Part shown: positions 29,269-38,607 of the stretch, in pieces
How the letters are laid out: each line of letters opens with the position of its first letter
Numbering within the stretch: the first letter of the stretch is position 1
Assembly (NCBI GenBank): GCA_022360015.1
Contig: JAKSDQ010000170.1
Span: 58,994-122,993 of the forward strand
Length of the DNA: 64,000 nucleotides
Source: Cytophagales bacterium
GTDB lineage: Bacteria > Bacteroidota > Bacteroidia > Cytophagales > Cyclobacteriaceae
Reading direction: 5' to 3'
Notes under the pieces: model-generated
The model's database searches: none
The model's input: only the letters and a program-made list of their open reading frames with translations
What the model was told of the DNA's origin: nothing
Position numbers and translations under genes: made by a program

Positions 29269-30501
29269 ATGAAGCTGGTGAATAACAAGTATCAAATGCA
29301 GGGGGTTGACCTGGAGAAAATAGCTAAGGAGTTTGGCACTCCCCTGTATGTGTACGACGGGGAAAAGATCATCAATCAAATCAGGTATTTGAACAAGGCA
29401 TTTTCAGGCTTAAATGTCAAAATCAAATACGCTGCCAAGGCGTTGACCAATTTATCCATTCTTAAATTAATACGGAAGGAGGGAGCCGGGATTGATGCGG
29501 TATCAATTAATGAAGCACACCTCGGTATTAAAGCCGGCTACCAGCCTCATGAAATATTATTTACCCCTAACTGTGTATCTTTTGATGAGATCAAAGAGGC
29601 AGTGGCGCTTGGGTTGATGATTAATATCGATAATATTTCAATTCTGGAGCAATTCGGTAATGAGTACGGCAGTTCGGTACCATGTTGCATCCGGCTCAAC
29701 CCGCATATTATGGCTGGTGGCAATGCTAAAATCTCGACTGGGCATGTTGACTCAAAATTTGGTATCTCCATTTTGCAAAAAAGACATATCCTAAGGGTGG
29801 TTCAGACTTACAAAATAGATGTCATAGGTTTGCATATGCATACAGGCTCCGACATCCTTGATGCAGAGGTTTTTCTGAAAGCCTCACAAATTGTGTTTGA
29901 CATTGCCAGGGATTTTGAAAACCTGCAATTTCTCGATCTGGGAAGCGGGTTCAAGGTAAGTTACCGCGATGGGGATGTCACGACCGACATCAAACTACTG
30001 GGAAAAAGCATTGAAAATACTTACAAAAGCTTTTGTAAAGAATATGGCCGGGATTTGGAATTGTGGTTTGAACCGGGAAAATTCCTGGTAAGTGAATCAG
30101 GGGTTTTGCTGGTTAGAACCAATGTAGTTAAAACCACCCCGGCCACAGTTTTTGCAGGAGTAGATTCAGGAATGAATCATCTGATCAGGCCTATGATGTA
30201 TGATGCTTATCATGACATGGTAAACATTAGTAACCCGAAAGGTACAAAGAGAGTGTATACCGTAGTGGGTTATATCTGTGAAACAGATACCCTGGGGTGG
30301 GACAGGCAACTCAATGAAGTAAGGGAAGGTGATATTATTGCTATTAAAAATGCCGGTGCCTATGGTTTTTCAATGGCTTCTAATTATAATTCGCGGCTCA
30401 GACCCGCGGAAGTATTGATTCTTAACGGCAAGGCCCACTTAATCAGAAAACGGGAGACTTTTGAGGATTTGCTGAGACATATTGTTGAAGTAGAGGTTTA
30501 G
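29269..30501 (+). CDS. lysA: Diaminopimelate decarboxylase
   Basis: A fold-type III PLP enzyme that converts meso-diaminopimelate to lysine. The PLP-binding lysine is in KIKYAAKALTN (about residue 53), with IGLHMHTGSDI, the Gly-rich phosphate-binding LDLGSGFKVSY, WFEPGKFLVSESG and the active-site Cys in YICETDTLGWDRQL. The 410 residues match the family. Related decarboxylases act on other amino acids or polyamine precursors, but the motifs favour LysA. It ends 1 bp before the convergent kinase stop. Confidence 0.93.
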   Translation: MKLVNNKYQMQGVDLEKIAKEFGTPLYVYDGEKIINQIRYLNKAFSGLNVKIKYAAKALTNLSILKLIRKEGAGIDAVSINEAHLGIKAGYQPHEILFTPNCVSFDEIKEAVALGLMINIDNISILEQFGNEYGSSVPCCIRLNPHIMAGGNAKISTGHVDSKFGISILQKRHILRVVQTYKIDVIGLHMHTGSDILDAEVFLKASQIVFDIARDFENLQFLDLGSGFKVSYRDGDVTTDIKLLGKSIENTYKSFCKEYGRDLELWFEPGKFLVSESGVLLVRTNVVKTTPATVFAGVDSGMNHLIRPMMYDAYHDMVNISNPKGTKRVYTVVGYICETDTLGWDRQLNEVREGDIIAIKNAGAYGFSMASNYNSRLRPAEVLILNGKAHLIRKRETFEDLLRHIVEVEV

Positions 30502-30502
30502 C

Positions 30503-32740
30503 TTAGCTTCTTTCGTCCGGTTCATACGCTTCAAATTCGACGATAAAGTTAGCCCCCTCACCAAAAGTACTTTCGCATCTTACTTCCCCTCCCATGGAGT
30601 CAACAAAACGTTTCACGATGGAAAGACCCAAACCTGTCGAGTCTTCATTACCTGTAGGCCTGGCCGCCAATCGTTGAAATTTCTTGAACAGCCTGGGCAT
30701 GTCCTCTTTCCTGATTCCGGGGCCCTGATCAATTATTTCTATTCTAACGAGTTTCTTGTGTTTACCTGCTTTGACACGGATGGCTTTTCCCCTGGGTGAA
30801 AATTTAATGGCATTTGACATCAGATTTTCCAATACTTGTACCATATAGTTCAGGTCAGCCTTCACAAAACACCCATTTCTTTGGAGTTCACTATGAATAG
30901 TCAGGTTCTTCCGGTTGGCCAGTTCTACAAAATTTGTTAACACCTCGTCAACCACCTTCGATACATCAAAAACCTCCTCCCGGGGGTCGATCTCCTGCTT
31001 GTCAATATTGCGGATGTTCAAAGTACGGCCAATTAAACCCCTCATTCTTTCGGTTGCGTAAGAGATCATATCTATGTATTCCTGATTCTTACCTTTGCCA
31101 TCCGAATTCATTTTGATTACATTTACCAAACCCTTGATCTGGTCCAGGGGACTACGAAGGTCGTGAGCAACCATATTCACTAAATTGTCTTTTTCCTCGT
31201 TGAGCTCAATCAATCGTTTATTTTTTTTCAGCAGGTTTTCCTTTTGCTTTACAATTTCATCCTTTTGGTTGATCAAAATCTTATTGTCATCCAATTTGTT
31301 TTTGTAAGCTATAATGGTTCCCAACGAAAATAAAAGAAGCAGAATCATACTGCCAATCAAGGTGTTATTTTTCAACTTATCGTTCTTGGCATTAAGTTGA
31401 AACAATTCATTGTTTTTTTCCTCAACTGCCAATTCGCCTCTTTTCTGGGTTTCAGCCACTTTAATCTGGCTTGCTTTTTCCTTTTCAAGTGACAGTCTTT
31501 CAATTTCCCGTTCACGGTTTTCATACTCATTCTCCAACGCCACTATTTGAATCTCTTTTTGCTCCTGAAACAATTTATCCCGGTAGCTCGCATATCTTTT
31601 ATAATAAGTCAGGGCCGGGCCGAACTTGTTTGATCTTGTGCTGATGTCCGAATAAATGAGATTCACTTTCATTAACGCTTCGGTAAAACCTTCCTTTCTG
31701 GCAATTCCGTACGCCCAGTCAGCATTTTTAGTGGCCAGTGAAAGCCGGCCCAATTGCAGATAGCTGCTTGCCCGCTCAATATAGTTTTTGGCCATCAAGC
31801 TTTTATCGTTAAGCTTTCTGGCGTATTCATGTGCTTTGAAAAAATAATTCAAAGCAACTTTGGGGTCTGCTTTACTTTTGTAGGATAATCCTATAAAGTA
31901 ATTCAAGTTCATCTGACCGGTAATATCAGCCGCTTGTTTGTAATGTTTCAAAACATCTGTGTAGAGTGCAATTGCCTGCTGATATTTTTTCTGATTATAA
32001 TAGATATGAGCCACTTTCAGCTTAGCTGCTGATGCCAGCTCCCGGTCACCTGAATGATCCCCTATATCAATGGCCTGAAAGTAGTATTCAAGCGCCTTCG
32101 GTGTATTTCCCTGTTTATTATACAACACCCCGGCAGCTATCAGGTTGACCCCTGCAAGCTTGTTTTCATTGAGCGATCTGGCAAGATCAATAGCCGCAAC
32201 ATGTTGATCGATGGCTAATTGATAATTTTTCCTTTGGCTGTAAATTTTTCCCAAAGTCTTCAGCGCCTTGATTTGCCCCAGCTTATCCTTATTTTTACGA
32301 TTGAGTTCCATGGCTTCACGGGCTAATCTCGTAGCCTCCAATGGCGAACCATCGAGGATAACGGTGGCCAGCCCAAGTAAGTAGTCTTGCCTGTTATCCA
32401 ATTTAACCCGAAGGCTGTCAGCTTGTCGTATAAGCTGCCTGAAAAACAAAGCGGCCTTTTCATTATTGCCTTTTACATGTTGAGCAAATCCGTTGCCTCC
32501 CAAAGCCTGTAACCGACCTTTATGGTATTGAATCTCTGCCGAAACCTTGCCAGCCTGATTGAAATAATAAATAGCGGAGTCAGCATTAGCAGATAAATAT
32601 GCCTCTCCCAATTGATTGAGGATATTTACTTTGGAGGAATCCGTAGCCGTCGCAAGTTGGCGTTTTAATTCCTTGGTGCTTTGAGCCAACAGATCAAAGC
32701 AAGCTAAAAGTAAACACAATATATAAATAGAAAACCTCAC
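30503..32740 (-). CDS. TPR-domain sensor histidine kinase
   Basis: Signal peptide (residues 1-19), then about 400 residues of tetratricopeptide repeats (for example ALEYYFQAIDIGDHSGDRELASAAKLKVAHIYYNQ), a coiled coil (QEKEIQIVALENEYENREREIERL), one membrane helix (TLIGSMILLLLFSLGTIIAY), HisKA with the phosphorylatable His in NMVAHDLRSPLDQ, N-box NLMSNAIKFSP and G boxes DQGPGI and STGLGLSIVKRFV. This periplasmic-TPR kinase architecture is common in Bacteroidota. No regulator gene is adjacent; it is an orphan. Confidence 0.93.
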   Translation of the reverse strand: MRFSIYILCLLLACFDLLAQSTKELKRQLATATDSSKVNILNQLGEAYLSANADSAIYYFNQAGKVSAEIQYHKGRLQALGGNGFAQHVKGNNEKAALFFRQLIRQADSLRVKLDNRQDYLLGLATVILDGSPLEATRLAREAMELNRKNKDKLGQIKALKTLGKIYSQRKNYQLAIDQHVAAIDLARSLNENKLAGVNLIAAGVLYNKQGNTPKALEYYFQAIDIGDHSGDRELASAAKLKVAHIYYNQKKYQQAIALYTDVLKHYKQAADITGQMNLNYFIGLSYKSKADPKVALNYFFKAHEYARKLNDKSLMAKNYIERASSYLQLGRLSLATKNADWAYGIARKEGFTEALMKVNLIYSDISTRSNKFGPALTYYKRYASYRDKLFQEQKEIQIVALENEYENREREIERLSLEKEKASQIKVAETQKRGELAVEEKNNELFQLNAKNDKLKNNTLIGSMILLLLFSLGTIIAYKNKLDDNKILINQKDEIVKQKENLLKKNKRLIELNEEKDNLVNMVAHDLRSPLDQIKGLVNVIKMNSDGKGKNQEYIDMISYATERMRGLIGRTLNIRNIDKQEIDPREEVFDVSKVVDEVLTNFVELANRKNLTIHSELQRNGCFVKADLNYMVQVLENLMSNAIKFSPRGKAIRVKAGKHKKLVRIEIIDQGPGIRKEDMPRLFKKFQRLAARPTGNEDSTGLGLSIVKRFVDSMGGEVRCESTFGEGANFIVEFEAYEPDERS

Positions 32741-33292
32741 GATTGTAAAGCGGGCAGTAGTTTAGGGTTAAATTAAACTAAGAGACCAAAAACATATTTA
32801 AGGTAATATTTAAACTAAATATAATAAAAGACTTAAAACCAATTGATTATGATCAAAAAAGTTTTAAATCGACCTTGAATTTCGAGATTTTATCCAATTA
32901 TTAACTTGAATATTAATAATAATTAATGACCTTTCAAAGAAAACTGGCTTAATTAATTTGCCTGTATAGCTCGCAAAATGCCCCACAAAAATCCGTGTTT
33001 TTAAATCCGTATCACCTGCGATTAACTCACAAATAAAGTAATTATTTATGTGAAATCCGTCAAAAAATTGTCTTAATCAAAGAATTGACGGGTTTTTTGT
33101 CTGTATCGCATAACAAATAAAAATCTATTTGAAAGCCGGGATTATAACTATTTTTAGAATCAATTCCCGCTCCAGATCAAGTAAATTTATGGCTCCCATT
33201 TTTTTTAACCTGCTTACGGGAGCAAAACTGTGTCTGTGGCTACCCCACCAGGTAAAAAATTTCTTTGATAATCAGGATTTTGGAATCGGCCA
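32741..33292. other. 550-bp intergenic region with AATCCGT repeats and a terminator-like hairpin
   Basis: No supported ORF on either strand. AATCCGT occurs at 32990-32996, 33004-33010 and 33054-33060, the last forming one arm of a hairpin CCGTCAA (33057-33063) / TTGACGG (33085-33091) followed by a run of six T (33093-33098). This looks like a rho-independent terminator on the plus strand although no plus-strand gene precedes it, so a small untranslated RNA ending there is possible. Confidence 0.4.
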
Positions 33293-34513
33293 TCAGGCCG
33301 GCTGCATAAAAAAGGAGGCTATAAGAAAACTCAGGATGGATACGACAAAACCATACATGAAAATAGTATAAGAAATCCTCAACATTTTGTACTTTTTACC
33401 TAAAACTATTCCCAGAAAATAAATGTCTCTGATTAAACTGCTGTACAGGTAATCTTTGTCCTTCATCATTTCTTTCATTCCCCATTCATAATCACCCAGG
33501 TCCATACTATGAAAATTTCCGAAAAACAAAAGGTTAGTCCGCTTGTTTACGATGTCTTCAGAAGTAAATTTACCCGATGAAACGTTGGGCCTGGTGGCAA
33601 ATACCGCAAAAACGATGGTTAAAAGGCTTGTAATGGTTAATATCAGGGCAGGCACTATCAAATTGGGAAAATCATCAAACTTCCTGGTAAGTACTGTCAT
33701 TAATATTGACAGGATGATGGAATTAATGGAAATCATAATATTGGCCTTGTTATCCGCCATACCACTTAATGTCAAATGGTTTTTTGAGGTAATGCGAAAC
33801 ATGGTTTCAATTCCCCTGGTTGGCCTTTGATTTTCCTCACTGAATTTCTCACGGAGTTTCTTAACCTCTTTTTCAAGATTTTTGACGTACTTTTTGTCCG
33901 ATTTTAGCTCCTTTAATCTGGACTTGATCTTTTTTAAGTTTTGTTCTTTTCTGGGTTGTAAAACTTCCTTGCCATAAGTGGTGAAATAATCATGCTGGTT
34001 AAAAAATGCCACATTCATTTCCAGCCACTCAACATCATCCAGGGTCAAACCTTTGGTTTTTGCCATTTCTTTTTTCAGTTGCTCCGATTTGTCAAAGTAC
34101 TGGTCAGAGGACAGATGATACAGGTCGGCATCGCACATCACTTCTTCCATGATATTGGTGGGTTTTTGGGGCATTTTAGTGGCTTCAATGATACCCACTA
34201 CCTCGTCGATCCGGGTGGGGTCTACATTTTGCTTGATTAGAAAATTCCTGGCTATATTAATACTTTCCTCTTCATGAAGGTCGGATTTTCCGTTGTGATA
34301 CCCCGTATCGTGAAGCCATGCCCCCAGCATGATGGTTTCAATCTGTTCTTCCGAAAGATGAATGGCCTTGGCAATCTCATAGCTTGCCGAGACTACATCC
34401 CTTGTATGCTGTGCATCGTGATAACACATATGACTAGGCATCTTCTTCTCCAGAATACTTTCAGCATACGTTCTGGTATGCTTCATCAAGGTGGTCTCTT
34501 CTGCAACAATCAT
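33293..34513 (-). CDS. HD phosphohydrolase fused to a PycTM (Pycsar effector-type) membrane domain
   Basis: Residues about 15-180 are an HD domain: the metal ligands are in the segments HDAQHTRDV, GAWLHDTGYHNGK and CDADLYHL. A charged coiled coil follows (KKIKSRLKELKSDKKYVKNL). Residues about 245-406 carry the segment ITSKNHLTLSGMADNKANIM and two N-proximal helices (ISINSIILSILMTVLT, LIVPALILTITSLLTIVFAVF) plus a C-terminal one, the layout of the Pycsar effector transmembrane domain (DUF5706). PycTM proteins permeabilise the membrane on sensing cCMP or cUMP. No cyclase gene is adjacent, so a defence role is unproven; a housekeeping nucleotide-signalling role is equally possible. Confidence 0.83.
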   Translation of the reverse strand: MIVAEETTLMKHTRTYAESILEKKMPSHMCYHDAQHTRDVVSASYEIAKAIHLSEEQIETIMLGAWLHDTGYHNGKSDLHEEESINIARNFLIKQNVDPTRIDEVVGIIEATKMPQKPTNIMEEVMCDADLYHLSSDQYFDKSEQLKKEMAKTKGLTLDDVEWLEMNVAFFNQHDYFTTYGKEVLQPRKEQNLKKIKSRLKELKSDKKYVKNLEKEVKKLREKFSEENQRPTRGIETMFRITSKNHLTLSGMADNKANIMISINSIILSILMTVLTRKFDDFPNLIVPALILTITSLLTIVFAVFATRPNVSSGKFTSEDIVNKRTNLLFFGNFHSMDLGDYEWGMKEMMKDKDYLYSSLIRDIYFLGIVLGKKYKMLRISYTIFMYGFVVSILSFLIASFFMQPA

Positions 34514-34725
34514 GGATCAACTAGACTTGGTTTCTAACATTTTTGGGATTTAGCAGACCCTTTCAGCATCTAATGTAAATTATTCTTTCGGAAGTTCATA
34601 TTTTTCCGGCAAATAAATTGTCCGCAGAAATAACATGAAAAGCCTTGAAATTGTTGTTAAAATTGTATTCAAATGTCGTTAATTGGACTAAATTAGTAGC
34701 GAAATCTATTTGTTGATTGCCCTGC

Positions 34726-35664
34726 ATGCCTATGACCGCTCAAAGCTACTCGCTAAAAACCTATAAGATATCATTAGTATTGGTTTTGCTATTTGCTGCT
34801 GGTACGGTGAGTTGCTACCTGCCAAAAGAAGAAAAACCAGACCCGGAATTTGTACGTAAACAGGCAGAACGATTAGGTTACGACCTGGAGAATCCCGAAG
34901 AAAAAATTAAGTTGCATTACGACCTGCAGGAGATATCGGGCTTATCCATAGTAGAAAATGGGGTTTTGGCCTGTGTGCAGGATGAACTGGGCAGGGTATA
35001 TTTTTATGATCTAAATGAGAAAGAGATCATAAAAAATATCAAATTCGCCAAAAGCGGTGATTATGAGGGTATTGAAATTGTCAATGGAAATATCTATGTA
35101 ATGGAAAGCAATGGGACTTTGAGCCATTTTAACACTACCGGGGGTAATGAAAAGGAAGTAAAAGCAAACAGCATTAAAACACCATTGACATTAAAAAACG
35201 ATGTAGAAGGCCTCGGTTTGTTACCAAAATCCAACAAATTGTTAATAGCCTGTAAAGGACAAGCAGGCATCGGGGGTGAAAAGGTAAAAGGAAAAGCGGT
35301 ATATGCCTATGACCTGGATGAAAACCAGTTTGAAAGGCAACCCTTTTTGCGGATCAGAAAAAGTGATATAACTAAATTCATGAAAAAAAATCCTGACAAT
35401 TACACCATGGAAAAGGCCCCTGATTTTAAGCCTTCAGGTATTGCCGTTCATCCAAAAACCAATAAAATTTATCTATTGAATTCAGTAGGTAAATTATTGA
35501 TTATTTTGGACGAGCAAGGGAATATCGAGGATGTAGCTGTTTTAAATCCAAAAACTTTCAGACAACCCGAGGGTATTTGCTTCGCACCTAATGGTGATCT
35601 CTTTATTGCCAGTGAGGGTGGTGGTGGCCGAGGATATATATTAACTTTTAGTTACCTCAAATAA
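34726..35664 (+). CDS. Secreted beta-propeller lipoprotein (SdiA-regulated-like)
   Basis: The frame opens at a TTG (34717); ATG at 34726 or 34732 is more likely. A hydrophobic signal ends in the lipobox GTVSC. The mature part has propeller-type repeats (YEGIEIVNGNIYVMES, VEGLGLLPKSNKLLIACKG, PSGIAVHPKTNKIYLLNS, PEGICFAPNGDLFIASEG), the pattern of SdiA-regulated or phytase-like propellers. The ligand is unknown. It is convergent with another secreted propeller-like protein gene 13 bp away. Confidence 0.8.
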   Translation: MPMTAQSYSLKTYKISLVLVLLFAAGTVSCYLPKEEKPDPEFVRKQAERLGYDLENPEEKIKLHYDLQEISGLSIVENGVLACVQDELGRVYFYDLNEKEIIKNIKFAKSGDYEGIEIVNGNIYVMESNGTLSHFNTTGGNEKEVKANSIKTPLTLKNDVEGLGLLPKSNKLLIACKGQAGIGGEKVKGKAVYAYDLDENQFERQPFLRIRKSDITKFMKKNPDNYTMEKAPDFKPSGIAVHPKTNKIYLLNSVGKLLIILDEQGNIEDVAVLNPKTFRQPEGICFAPNGDLFIASEGGGGRGYILTFSYLK

Positions 35665-35677
35665 ACGCCCTGCAAAA

Positions 35678-36640
35678 TCACAATCTCATATAAAAAAATA
35701 AATTGGCTTCAATGCCCTGGGGTTCTTCACTGACAGTGTAAAAGCCCGATCCGTCGACCTTCCAGCCTATGGCCTCTCCCTGAGGTTCACGGAAATAAGG
35801 AAGCCTTACCGGTTCGGTTTGCAGTAAACTAACGATATCTTCATCTCCTTTCTTTTCCCAGTAATAGATGGCAGAATAGGTTTTAATTAACACTTCATTA
35901 CCTTTGGCAGAAATATCACCACCCACCACATTCGATAAATTCATTGCTCCGACTTTCTTAAGCAGGTTGCTTTCGGTTGTGGAATATGGATACTCCAGCA
36001 GGTAAATGCCAACCTTAGATTCACGTTTGGAAATGATGTATAAGTCTTTGCTCGGCGGGTCCAGCATCAAGGTTTCTGCATCTCTGATACCATCAGGGAA
36101 TTCAAACTTGATGGTTTCTATACCCGTAATTTCACCGGTGATCTTTTCATCCACCGAAGATACGTCCGGCTCGATCATCCGGTAAATAGTTTTTTCCCGG
36201 TACTGGGCAGCGTTATCGCCAATGTCGCCTATATAGATGTAGGTTTTCCCTTCTTCCGGTCCGGGGCCGATAGCTATGTCTTCCCAATCCCTGTTTTTAA
36301 TGCCCGTTAACTTAAATACACCCCTATCATCGCCCTTTGAACCCATAAGGAATAATCTTGTTTGATCACCACTATCGTTGTGAGACCATATCAGATCAGG
36401 GTTGCTTCGGCTGACCACCAACCCTGAGGCTTCTGACAGGTCTTCATTTTCAATAAGCCCCTGAGGGACCCCCGGTAAAAATGCCGTATCCGTCTCGATG
36501 ACCACATGGCTGGTATCAGGATCAGCAACAGGCGGTTGATCGTTTACGGTGTTCTCGTTGTCACCGCAGAACTGGAAACAACAGAGGCTTATACAGGCAA
36601 ACAGGCAGGCAAGGATTTTATGATAGTAATAACTATTCAC
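35678..36640 (-). CDS. Secreted propeller-like lipoprotein of unknown function
   Basis: The 320-residue product starts with a signal ending in a Cys-rich lipobox-like stretch (CCFQFCGD), so it is probably a lipoprotein. Repeating motifs such as EASGLVVSRSNPDLIWSHND, NRDWEDIAIGPGPEEGKTYI, IRDAETLMLDPPSKDLYII and GEAIGWKVDGSGFYTVSE suggest a beta-propeller. It is convergent with the propeller lipoprotein gene. No enzymatic motif is evident. Confidence 0.8.
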   Translation of the reverse strand: MNSYYYHKILACLFACISLCCFQFCGDNENTVNDQPPVADPDTSHVVIETDTAFLPGVPQGLIENEDLSEASGLVVSRSNPDLIWSHNDSGDQTRLFLMGSKGDDRGVFKLTGIKNRDWEDIAIGPGPEEGKTYIYIGDIGDNAAQYREKTIYRMIEPDVSSVDEKITGEITGIETIKFEFPDGIRDAETLMLDPPSKDLYIISKRESKVGIYLLEYPYSTTESNLLKKVGAMNLSNVVGGDISAKGNEVLIKTYSAIYYWEKKGDEDIVSLLQTEPVRLPYFREPQGEAIGWKVDGSGFYTVSEEPQGIEANLFFYMRL

Positions 36641-36777
36641 CGCTCATTTAATCAATCATAAAACTCAAAAGTAATCCAAGTTAGCAGCTTTTTAAAATTT
36701 ATTGGGCAAACGAGGGAAAAATAAGCATTTACTTTATCTTGCAGCCTTAAATCTGAACATAACTAGTTTTAATTGAC

Positions 36778-37857
36778 ATGGATGGATCGGCCATTATACT
36801 CGCTAACGGTTTGCTCAACACGGATTACGCCAAAACTGCGCACGGTTTGATTCGTAGTACAGAAAGGTATGAAATTCTGGCGGTTATTGACCCTAAATCT
36901 GCAGGCATGGATGCCGGAGTCATCACTGACAATATTCAGCGCAATATTCCGGTTTTTGAAAGCATAAGTTCCATGAAACAGGCTGTTAACAGAAAAATAG
37001 ATTATGCTATTGTAGGTGTAGCAACCAAAGGGGGCGTAATTCCGACCGGGTTGATGAATGATATTACCGATGCCATAAGAGAGGGCTACATCATCGTCAA
37101 CGGGCTACATCAATATTTAAGTGACAAACCTGAACTTGTAAAACTCGCCCAGGCTCACAACACTGAGTTATGGGATATACGCAAGCCTAAACCAGTCTCT
37201 GAGCTTAGATTCTGGACAGGAGAAATAACAAAAATCGACACACCTGTTATAGCTGTACTGGGTACGGATTGTGCTTTGGGTAAAAGAACCACGGCACGTT
37301 TTCTCAGAGACAGTGTCAGGAAAGCAGGGTTAAGTTGTGAAATGATATACACGGGACAAACCGGATGGTTGCAGGGAGGCGATTATGGATTTATTTTTGA
37401 CGCCACCCTGAACGATTTTGTTTCCGGCGAAATGGAGCAAGCCATTGTATCCTGCCATCGGGCATTAAATCCGGATCTGATTATACTCGAAGGTCAGGCC
37501 GCCATGTTAAACCCCAGCGGACCTTGCGGCCCTGAATTCATCATCTCAGGAAACGCAAAAGGCGTAATACTTCAACACAGTCCTGAAAGAGTATATTACA
37601 ATGGGTGGGAAGACCTGAAACTGGAAATCCCCCCGATTCAACAAAACATAAACCTTGTGAAATCACTTGGTGCAGAGGTTTTGGCCCTCACGCTCAATAC
37701 CAAAGATATACCTTATGAAAAGGCAAAACAGTATCAAATGGAGCATGAGCAAACCTGGCAAATGCCAGTGGCATTGCCGGTTGAGGAAGGCGTGGATAGC
37801 CTGATACCTGTATTGAAGGGCTACATTGAAAATTGTAAAAACAATAAGGCACATTGA
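36778..37857 (+). CDS. DUF1611-family P-loop protein
   Basis: The 359-residue protein has an N-terminal Rossmann-like domain (YEILAVIDPKSAGMDAGVI) and a C-terminal P-loop domain whose phosphate-binding segment reads VLGTDCALGKRTTARFL (about residues 160-176), followed by IYTGQTGWLQGGDYGFIFDA and LILEGQAAMLNPSGP. These are DUF1611 hallmarks. Family members often neighbour dipeptide epimerases, but none is present here. It is 30 bp upstream of the phosphatase gene and probably co-transcribed. Confidence 0.85.
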   Translation: MDGSAIILANGLLNTDYAKTAHGLIRSTERYEILAVIDPKSAGMDAGVITDNIQRNIPVFESISSMKQAVNRKIDYAIVGVATKGGVIPTGLMNDITDAIREGYIIVNGLHQYLSDKPELVKLAQAHNTELWDIRKPKPVSELRFWTGEITKIDTPVIAVLGTDCALGKRTTARFLRDSVRKAGLSCEMIYTGQTGWLQGGDYGFIFDATLNDFVSGEMEQAIVSCHRALNPDLIILEGQAAMLNPSGPCGPEFIISGNAKGVILQHSPERVYYNGWEDLKLEIPPIQQNINLVKSLGAEVLALTLNTKDIPYEKAKQYQMEHEQTWQMPVALPVEEGVDSLIPVLKGYIENCKNNKAH

Positions 37858-37887
37858 TAAAAGGAAATAGCCGGAAAGTAAATCAGG

Positions 37888-38595
37888 ATGTCCGTAAATC
37901 GTCCATGGGGTCATAAAATTGCAAAACAGGAATATACGAGGCGGCTCGTAATTCCCGATATCCACGGTTGTATAAAATCCCTGGAGGGAATAATGAATAA
38001 GGTAAACCTGCAAAAGAGTGATCTACTGTTTTTTTTGGGTGACTATGTTGACAGGGGGCCATCCAGTTCAGGTATATTGGATTTGATTTTGGATCTGCAA
38101 AAAAATAACTATGCTGTTTTTCCCTTGAGAGGGAATCATGAACAAATGCTGCTGGATACCGCCTTGTATAATCCTGAGGAGTTGGAAAACCAGGCCAGGA
38201 TGAACAATACAAAGGATTTGTTGGATGGGATTCAGTTGAAGACTGAATATTTCAATTTCCTGAGTACGTTGCCTTATTATTATGAGTTGGATGATTGCTT
38301 TTTGGTGCATGCAGGTTTTAATTTCGATGCACGAAATCCTTTTGAAGATTATTATGCCATGTTGTGGGTTCGTGGTTTTGTTCCCGACAACCGGTGGTTA
38401 AATGATAAGCCTGTAATTCATGGGCATGATCCCGCCACTATGGAGGAAATAGAGGGCAGCATAAGACATAAAAAATTAAAAATGCCCCTGGACAACGGCT
38501 GCGTTCACTACGGTATCCGCCCGGGAATGGGAAATCTGTTGTGTTTAAATTTGGATACCATGCAATTATTGATTCAGGAAAACATTGATCACTAA
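37888..38595 (+). CDS. PPP-type metallophosphoesterase
   Basis: A 235-residue calcineurin-like phosphatase with all PPP metal-binding motifs: PDIHGC (GDxHG-like), LGDYVDRGP, RGNHEQM, and a late HGH (VIHGHDP). It could be a serine/threonine phosphatase or an ApaH-like dinucleoside tetraphosphatase; sequence alone does not decide. The first dozen residues may be extra. It lies 12 bp before the PBP4 gene. Confidence 0.9.
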   Translation: MSVNRPWGHKIAKQEYTRRLVIPDIHGCIKSLEGIMNKVNLQKSDLLFFLGDYVDRGPSSSGILDLILDLQKNNYAVFPLRGNHEQMLLDTALYNPEELENQARMNNTKDLLDGIQLKTEYFNFLSTLPYYYELDDCFLVHAGFNFDARNPFEDYYAMLWVRGFVPDNRWLNDKPVIHGHDPATMEEIEGSIRHKKLKMPLDNGCVHYGIRPGMGNLLCLNLDTMQLLIQENIDH

Positions 38596-38607
38596 TCCAT
38601 AAAAATA

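Noticed and set aside
33192..33223. GCTCCC/GGGAGC inverted repeat as terminator of the HD-PycTM gene
   Set aside because: Only 6 bp of stem with a 20-base loop and no T-run on the minus strand.
33129..33371. 80-codon plus-strand frame downstream of the TPR kinase gene
   Set aside because: Runs antisense into the HD-PycTM gene and has no recognisable features.
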